From the NCBI GenBank assembly GCA_016490735.1, contig JAEMWC010002021.1, positions 1 through 64,000 on the forward strand: 64,000 bases of DNA. Reading direction: 5' to 3'. Positions 56,924 to 64,000 of this stretch are shown piece by piece (the first letter of the stretch is position 1; the number at the start of each line of letters is the position of its first letter). The notes under the pieces were generated by a model, which was not told the origin of the DNA, did not search any database, and worked only from the letters and a program-made list of their open reading frames with translations. Made by a program: the position numbers and the translations under genes. Source of the DNA: Pachyseris speciosa (Eukaryota > Cnidaria > Anthozoa > Scleractinia > Pachyseridae).

Positions 56924-57400
56924 CTCCAACAACATAGATTATTTTATTCCTCACAGCAGTGCCAGCACCCCACCTGGCTGTTGGCAGTGGTGAAAGCATT
57001 TCCCAAGCTTGTTGACTGTGTCAAATCTTTCAACATGGCTGACAGCTTTAGAAAACTTGTCACAGCCTGCTATTACATAGACACCATTACCGAGACTACA
57101 AACACCAGGCCGGTAATGTTCATGTGATGGAAAGGGCAACCTCTGCCATAGGTTCGAATCAATGTCAAAGCACCTATAACATTTCCCACCAATGATGTAA
57201 ACAAATTGCTGATAAGCACCGACAGCTTATGGTGTCGGTGCTGTTGCTGAAATCAGCACTTTCAGAAGAATCTGCAATGGGAGATGCCCATTTCATTGAC
57301 AACATGTCAAATGTTTTTACCGCATTTTGCTTCCCAATACTAATGAAGTAAATGAATCGACCCAACAATACACAGTGCGTGACATGAAGATGTCTGAGAT
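56924..57400 (-). pseudogene. Kelch duplicate, exon 1 remnant
   Basis: It matches the 3' third of exon 1 of the intact gene: EHYRPGVCSLGNGVYVIAGC, VSHVERFDTVNK, then a one-base frameshift before the Trp of the next kelch blade. The donor position (low edge 56924) is conserved. Upstream parts (LLGRFIYFISIG) occur in other frames. BTB and BACK domains are absent. The 57400-59237 interval has no gene I can support. Confidence 0.85.
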
Positions 57401-59104
57401 AATGCAAAAGTAATAAGCAAGGGAACGAACGGTAATGCTGTAAGTTAACGTAGGATCTACAAAAGATCTAATCAGCCAAAAATTAAATCGGAATATAACA
57501 AGCAAGGCTGATACTACGTGAAAAAAGTCTACTTTGTGAGACACCAACATGACCGAAACTCAAGGACTGCAACCATGGACAGTTGTTTTGTCCTTATGGG
57601 ACTCATCAGCATGGTGTAGCAGATTCAAAAGACGCCAGCTTCAACGTGAGCGCAAATAAATTGCACAATGAACCCGTTCACGATATCAAGTTCCATACCT
57701 TGGACTCTCTTGCCATCCGAGCCATGCGTTGCCACACCACGTGGCCCGGATAGCAAGGAATCCAAGCTAGTGTCACGATGGTGTCTCACAAAGAAAAATG
57801 TAGATTGGCCGATACCCCTGCCAATACCAATCTTAACATGGACAAAACCATGCCAAAAAATACACCGAGATAATGAATATATGAAAATCATATATTTGAA
57901 CTGCGGATTAAAGAAAGAACATGTAAATGATCATCGCAGTTATGAACAGTAGTGAAAATAAGGCCTACTCAGTCCAATTTCAAGTTCTTAACAGCGAGCT
58001 GAAACATCAAAGCACTGAATAAACTGTGAAAGGACCTGAAAGCACATGGTTGATTGGTCACATGTCCAACTCTGACAATTTCTTGCCACCAAATCCACTG
58101 AACTTTGACATTACTGAAATACTGTAACAAATTTGCAAAACTTTTCCTTAGGAAATTCCTTCTTCAGTCCAGAGTTGTTATTAAAATATTAAAGGAGCTA
58201 CTCACGGTCTTTGGATTTTGAAAAGTTTAGCCATCAATTTTTCAAATAGGTCGTTTGTAATCCATTTCAATCTTCTCCATCCTTCACCATCATCATATTT
58301 CAGGCCCGTAGGAAGGGGGGGTGCGTTGGGTGCACACGCATCCCCCCATGGGCTGCGAAAGTCAGTTTACCAGATACCGACGATTAAAAAGAAAGTAAGT
58401 TATTACAAAAAAGGTAAACGCAAAGTAACTGTAGTACTTGCGTCCTGACTTGCTTATTGTCTAGTTTGAAATGAAACTCAATTTATTGAGCCGTTTTTAT
58501 TTTGCTTACACTATGTGATCCCCTGCTATGTCGATACTATTGAATTGCTGGAAGACTAATACAGGTTGAAGCCAAAAAGGAAAGACCAATACCACTGCAA
58601 AAGCCTCGAGGGATTTGTACCCAAATCTTTATGTCTTCTTGAAGATTTGCTGCACAATTCCACCCACCAGCTGCGAATTTGAAAGGAGTGCAAGTGCTCT
58701 AAGATGGCTCCACATTTACAACAGAGCCAGCATAGATCAAGGGAAGCTCTCTCGTTAATTTTAGTGGGAAGTGCTGGATTGTTTCTCCAGAAGCAGTCAA
58801 GGAGTCTTGAGCTTGACACAGTACTCAACAATTAAGCCCAAAATCCATTTCGACCAACTAATTTTTCTTAAGTATTGAGGTTTTTACATTTGATCTTGTC
58901 TTTCTGATTTCCTATGTAAAGTCCTTCAAAACGCACAAATGAAGTCTTGAACGGCCAAATTTTTCAAAACTTTCCCAGGGTAGCATGTCCCCGGACCCCC
59001 CTAGAAACTTGCGCCTACATAACTCGTCAATTCGAGCCTTTGGTCAGTTCGGTGCTCAAACGCACCTTCCCACGCAAAAACCTGTCTACGGGCTTGCATT
59101 TGCA

Positions 59105-59110
59105 TTTATT
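59105..59110 (-). terminator. Candidate kelch-gene polyadenylation signal
   Basis: Minus-strand AATAAA about 130 bp after the stop codon of the intact kelch gene. Confidence 0.45.
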
Positions 59111-59237
59111 CTTCTTCAGTGTGTTTGACAAATTGTCATTTCACTGTTTCCCATTATTTAAATGCATTTTTTTAGGTCTCTAATAATGATCCAAAATATC
59201 GAGACCGAACTCCCTCAAAGAAATCAATTGTTATTGT

Positions 59238-62200
59238 CTACCAACAGTGAGGAGCTGGTAGTGCCAAACATGATAAGTCATGTCTGTTAACCAGAATGTC
59301 TTCAAGAACCGCCCATTGATCTTGTTCTTCATCATACCACTCTACAGTATCCTCGTTATACCCACCAGCCACATAAATAACACCATTCACCACGGCGATA
59401 CCAAACCTGCGACGTGGATGCACAAGGGATCCAACTGAAGACCATGTGTCACTTTCAGAGTGGTAAACTTCAACTGTACTCAAGGGGCAGTTGTTGCCTG
59501 TGTCATAACCTGTTTAAAATAATGGTTATCAATGAGCTATTCACGTTTAAAATCACCTCAAGACATAAACAGAATCTTTATATTGGTCTGATAAAACTTG
59601 ATAATTATATAATGCAATTCATGAATGTGGTTCCTCTTCAGCCTTGAATGAAATAATATTATAATAGTTCACACAAGGCTACATTTCTCGCCATTCAGAT
59701 TGCAAAAACTGAAAATTAAGCCCCACCAAAAGAATAATGCAGCACCTCTTGAGAGCTTCATTGGCCCTGGTATGTAGGAGCTGCCATTATTTTCAGAGCT
59801 AGAGACCCTGCTGTTACTCATGTCATTACTGTCTTCACCAGTGGTGTAGCACAGTGAGAGCTGCTACTTGTACATCACCCCTGAAAAATTCACTCTTAAA
59901 TCTACAATTTCTCCCTCGCAATGACTACATGACATGACACATGTATAGAACTTACAGTTCATCTATCAGTGAAGTACAAAAGGTGTACATGTTTTTAAAA
60001 TATACCTTCACTAGACCAAGTTTGTTTTAATTCAACGTTGATAAAGGAACTAGCTGATGTGACTGTTTTCACCTGATCATTTGTGATCATGTCTTCTCTG
60101 TTCTGCTTGAATGATGGACCATTATATGTACCAAAAATATTCATGCTCTACACCATAGTAAACAAGGTAGATACAATGACAACCTAACATACACACAGAA
60201 AGAGCATGTGGTTTTTGGCCTTATGTTTGTACATGGCGAACTATCCTGGAGCTAAATAAGCAAAAGCGGCACTGGGAAAAAGAAAGAAGAGTTCACCATC
60301 ATATGATATATTATGCTCATGTTCTCCACAAAACCTGAAATCTGGCCAGTTCATGTGAACTGTTGTTTTGCTGAAAACAGCATAGAAATGTACCAAAATG
60401 TAAAATGTGCAGAGCAATTGTTTTTGCTCATTAAGCCTATTGTTTTGTGGCGTTCTTGTCGCTGTGGCCATCATAATTTCTTTAGCTCTCTACTAATGCC
60501 ATTTGAGGACCCTATTAACTATAATAATTATTGTTCTTGAAGCTTCACATAACCAGCATTAGCATAAATCTACTAGCATTCTATCACGAATGCTGTTTCT
60601 AATTGGCTACGCTACTCGCTATCTATTCTGCGATAGATAGTGAGTAGCGGTTGTCGACAAAATGGTGGCCACTTTTTCGTGTTTTCGACATGCTGCAAAA
60701 AGGGTTTAGATAATTTACTTGTTAAGATTTGAACAACTAGTAGATTTATACTAAAACAATTAGATTATTCGCTCTCGATTTCTATGCGTGAGCCTGAATC
60801 AGCTATCATGCGATAGAAATCTCGAGCTCATAATCTAATTGTTAAATATATTGTTTTAACAAATACGAGAGTCATTTACCTCCAACAACATAGATCATGT
60901 TATTCATCACAGCAGTGCCAGCACCCCACCTGGCTGTCGGCAGTGGTGAAAGTGTTTCCCATGTTTTGTCAACTGTATCAAATCTTTCAACATGATTGAC
61001 AGCTTCGTGATAATATCTGTCACAGCCGCCTATGGCATATACCTTATCATTAAAACTGCATACACCAGGCCGATAATGCTCGTATGCTGGAAGTGGCAAC
61101 CTCTCCCAAAGGTTTGTGGCAGTGTTAAGTTTCCTATAGCAAGTGCCACCGATTACGTACATGAAATGCTGACAAACACAGCACACACTATTTGTAGTGT
61201 CACCAACACTGGCAACACCAGGGGAAACTTTACTAAGGCTTTCCCACTCCAGTGACATCATGTTAAATCTCATTAACACATTTTTATTGGCAATGCTACT
61301 GAAGTAAATAAACTGACCTACCAATGCAACATGGCAGCCACTTATATTATGAATGGGAGAAAATTCTTCCAAGTGGGTATTTCCCACTGCACAGTCCAAA
61401 TAATGCACAAGAAACAGCTTGGTTCTTTTGCCTACTGTGTCATTCATGTACCCGCCAAAGATATACAAGGCATCATTCTTCCTTTTCTTACAGCAAAGGT
61501 CCAGATTTGGACTTTCATGCTGCAGAACCGTCAACACAAGACTTTTGCATTCAGAATCTTGTTGCACAAGATCCTCACTAAGAACTCTGTCAGTAAGGTA
61601 AGAATGAGTCATTAATCCAAATCTGACTTCTTTGAAAAGTTCTGGCATGAAATGCTTTCTGGAGAGACGTTCATATACTACCCATTTGATAACAGCTTCA
61701 AATACCATCTCCTCTGATTTAACTCGCAGCAGATCGTTTCGAAGTAGATCACAAAGTCTGTCAACAGAGAGTAAAAGAAATTCCTTTTCATTGCAAATAG
61801 CCATAAAGTTGTTGAGGCTAAAATTATCAAGGTAAGCTTGAAAAGAAAGGGAAAATGTTTGATGCTCGTGTACCAGAAACTGCCACCCTAGGCAGTTTGA
61901 GACATTCAGATCTTGTCGTATGAAGTCCTCGCTTGCAGTCAAGAGAAATTCCACGTCCCACAAATTTGCCAAGGTGAGCAAACACTCAAAGTTAAACCGG
62001 CTAAGTTCTAATTTTCCCGTGTAAAAATAATCCAGAACTTGGCACACAGCTCTTTCATCCACACCTTTCAAGCAAACTTCGGAATTTTCTGCTTCACTGA
62101 AAGATGACGAAGGCGAAAACATCGCTCTAAAATATGAAGAACTGGCGGCTAGAACCACGCGATGGACTGGGAAGATTTGGTCTTCTACCCTTAAAAGCAC

Positions 62201-62305
62201 ATCACAATGCTCTTTTGCAATCCTCATTTCGTTCAGTAAATCCAGTAAAGTTCGAGGAAGCTCCAAATTTTCATATTTTCTACGGAAATCGGTCGAGACC
62301 GCCAT
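59238..62305 (-). CDS. BTB-BACK-kelch protein (KLHL family)
   Basis: Two exons: 62305-60880 and 59509-59238, joined at phase 1; 565 aa. The start ATG is within GCCATTTTAAC (minus AAAATGGCG), chosen because upstream in-frame codons lack an ATG. BTB domain about 30-130 (EHCDVLLRVEDQIFPVHRVV, YFRAMFSPS, LDYFYTGKLELS), BACK about 135-235 (FEAVIKWVVYE), six kelch repeats about 275-560 (ALYIFGGYMND, MYVIGGTCY, VYAIGGCDRYY, MIYVVGG, VIYVAGGYNED). Such proteins act as substrate adaptors of Cullin-3 ubiquitin ligases, but the substrate and orthologue are not recognised here. The intron (59510-60879) contains a MITE. The broken duplicate is at 49905-57400. It shares a 180-bp divergent promoter with INTS2. 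Confidence 0.9.
60561..60843. mobile_element. Palindromic MITE in kelch intron (intact copy)
   Basis: Starts AGCATAAATCTACTAG and contains inverted words (CTATCACG / CTATCATGCG, GATAGATAGTGAGTAGCGG, CTAGTAGATTTATACTAAAAC, ATTAGATTATTCGC). Ends GAGCTCATAATCTAATTGTT. The pieces flanking the Ngaro-like element are related. Confidence 0.75.
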
Positions 62306-62485
62306 TTTAACAATTTGCACAAGGACTGAAGAGGACTGGGAACGCACTTCATGTAAACCCGAGGTTTTCGTCCCAATGGCTTTGATAAAAATGGCGGACT
62401 TAGATCGCGGTACAGTGTTTTGTGTTTATAGTCTTTAGCAGGGACTAATTTGCTGGTTATTACTTGCAAAGCTTGACTTACTGAA
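62306..62485. promoter_or_regulatory. Divergent kelch / INTS2 promoter interval
   Basis: 180 bp between the two start codons. It must hold both 5' UTRs and a shared core promoter. No TATA box seen. Likely bidirectional. Confidence 0.55.
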
Positions 62486-63896
62486 ATGGTACTACCAGAG
62501 ATTCCCTCAGCTCGAGCTTTCGAGGCTATTCGTTCTGTAAGCGTAAGTGAACTTTCGCGTTTGAAGGACGAAGAAATACGGCCTTTGCTGCCATGCCTGG
62601 TTCGAATGGCGTTGTGCTCGCCAGTGGACGAGAGCCCCAAGTGGACAGAAGCGCGTAAGGAAGTACAGAAACTCTTGTCCGGTTTGGAAGTTGTGAATTC
62701 TATTGTCGCTTTGTTGTCTGTGGATTTTAGCCTCCTCGAGCAAGATGCATTGAAGGAACAGCAGCTGAGAAGGAAAGTCGGGGGAAGTGCGAGTGCTAGT
62801 GTTCTGGTTGAGTCTTTACAGAACGGCCTTGCTTTGGAGTTTGAGCGCAGTGAGCCCTCAAGGCGCCTTCGCCTGGTGTTGAGCGAGCTCTTACGTATCA
62901 TGAGCCAGGTGAGACCACAGGGTACCCATTGTCTAGCCAAAGTGGAAATTAGACGTGCTCCCCTCCAGAACTGAAAAAAACAGTGAGAAAAACTGGTAAG
63001 GTTTCAGCACAGCCCCATACATTAGTTAATGGAGGGTCTTTAAATAATTGAGGAGAAAGTTCTGCCTTTGTAATGACATCTGCAAATGGTTAGACTTTCT
63101 AGTCTTCTCAGATAAGGATGATAAACCATAGGCCCTGTCTCACAACACTTGTTCCTAATAATCCGTGGGGCATTAAAGAACCCACACACTGTTCGAAAAG
63201 AGTAGGGGACATAGTTCCTGGTGTGGTGGTCTATCTGTGCCAGCATGTGGTCGGCCTGGCTGGATTAGCTTGAAGGACTTCTCAGTGAATGAAACCACAA
63301 TGAATATACAGCCAGAAATCAGGCTCTTTGCTGGGTGTTGGAACTTCCCTTCTAAACACTTCAAACCTTCAAAAGTTGTTGTTGTTGTTCTGCCTCAATA
63401 CCTCGCCATTTGATAGTAAGTTTGATTAATGTATTGGGCTTTGCAGATATCTGTCCATAAATCTTAAACAGGGAGGAAATTTTAAGATGGAGAAAAATAA
63501 AGAATGAAAGAAGGGGCAGTTGGGGGATGACACCCTGTGGTCCCTGTTCACCATTTTTCTTGTCGCCATGTTCTCCTTTCCACTTGATGACTAATTAGAC
63601 AAAACAAGGGGCATGATTAAGGATGGCCTCTGCAATTGGTAATTTCTAAGCAACATAAATTGATCATGACCATACCTTTTAGGTGGATGCAAGGGAGGAG
63701 TTTGTTCCCGAGAAATGTGAGCTATTTGAAAGTGAAGTTTATCTAGAGGAAGTTTCAGATGTGATCTGCATTGCACAGGCAGAGCTTCCCTCTTTGCTGG
63801 AACTAAACCAACTTGCTGAAGCTTTGTTAAGAGTCAAGCATGGGCCATGGCTGTTGTGCCGACTGGTGGCTAATGCCCCTGATAGCTTTGAACAAG
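62486..63896 (+). CDS. INTS2: Integrator complex subunit 2, N-terminal exons (partial)
   Basis: First two coding exons, 62486-62908 (141 codons) and 63683-63896; the gene continues past the window. Integrator is the nuclear RNA-processing and Pol II attenuation complex. Conserved blocks: EIRPLLPCLVRMALCSPVDE, VVNSIVALLSVDFSLLEQDA, KEQQLRRKVGG, LALEFERSEPSRRLRL, LVLSELLRIMSQ, then VYLEEVSDVICIAQAELPSL, LRVKHGPWLLCRLVANAPDS. The pattern, length of exon 1 and order agree with animal INTS2. The second exon ends at a GT donor in phase 1. The intron (62909-63682) contains a SINE fragment. Confidence 0.95.
63028..63285 (+). mobile_element. SINE family 1, truncated copy in INTS2 intron 1
   Basis: Shares GGGTCTTTAAATAATTGAGG, TTTCTAGTCTTCTCAGATAA, TAAAGAACCCACACACTG and GAGTAGGGGACATAG with the full SINE at 21160-21545 (there on the minus strand). 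The tRNA-like head is missing. Confidence 0.8.
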
Positions 63897-64000
63897 GTAC
63901 TGTTGATTGGATAAATCATACTGGTACCAGAACTACAAGTAGTGCACACTGTAGGTATATGGTCTTTGTGTCTGCAATGCCAGTGTGGCCAAGCGCTAGA

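Noticed and set aside
57625..57952. Open frames between kelch remnant and intact kelch gene
   Set aside because: Both strands give similar-length frames without motifs; no splice or homology support.

Overview
This is a stretch of animal nuclear genome. It has intron-rich genes with GT..AG splice sites, is AT-rich, and carries many transposons. The gene set (ciliary MKS1, kinetochore CENP-Q, mitochondrial ribosomal L34, Integrator subunit 2), the mix of tyrosine-recombinase retrotransposons, Penelope-like elements, LINEs, tRNA-derived SINEs and many short palindromic elements, and the compact gene spacing suggest an anthozoan cnidarian, probably a stony coral. The species is an inference and cannot be fixed from the sequence alone.

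Layout. 1-4818: no convincing host gene; LINE remnant, short tandem repeats and a strong hairpin. 4819-29518 (+): MKS1, 22 coding exons, with about ten transposon insertions in its introns, including a decayed tyrosine-recombinase (DIRS/Ngaro-type) retroelement in intron 9 and a head-to-head double Penelope-like element in intron 12. 31238-38580 (-): CENPQ, 9 coding exons, convergent with MKS1. 39000-39257 (+): MRPL34, intronless, divergent from CENPQ. 43508-47911 (+): a seven-bladed WD40 gene of unknown role, with a one-base frameshift in exon 1. 49905-57400 (-): a broken tandem duplicate of a BTB-kelch gene, whose intron has been invaded by a well-preserved Ngaro-like retrotransposon (50813-56357) with split direct repeats A1...B1-A2-B2. 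59238-62305 (-): the intact BTB-kelch gene (565 aa). 62486-window end (+): the first two exons of INTS2, divergent from the kelch gene across only 180 bp.

The host genes are not an operon or a pathway. They are neighbours arranged as divergent pairs (CENPQ/MRPL34, kelch/INTS2) and a convergent pair (MKS1/CENPQ). The mobile elements give a relative history: a palindromic MITE entered the kelch intron, the kelch gene was duplicated, and the Ngaro-like element then inserted next to or inside the MITE of the duplicate. The most notable structures are the complete split-repeat retrotransposon with a CCCH plus CCHC Gag, the inverted pair of Penelope-like elements with hammerhead-like termini, and the kelch duplicate.
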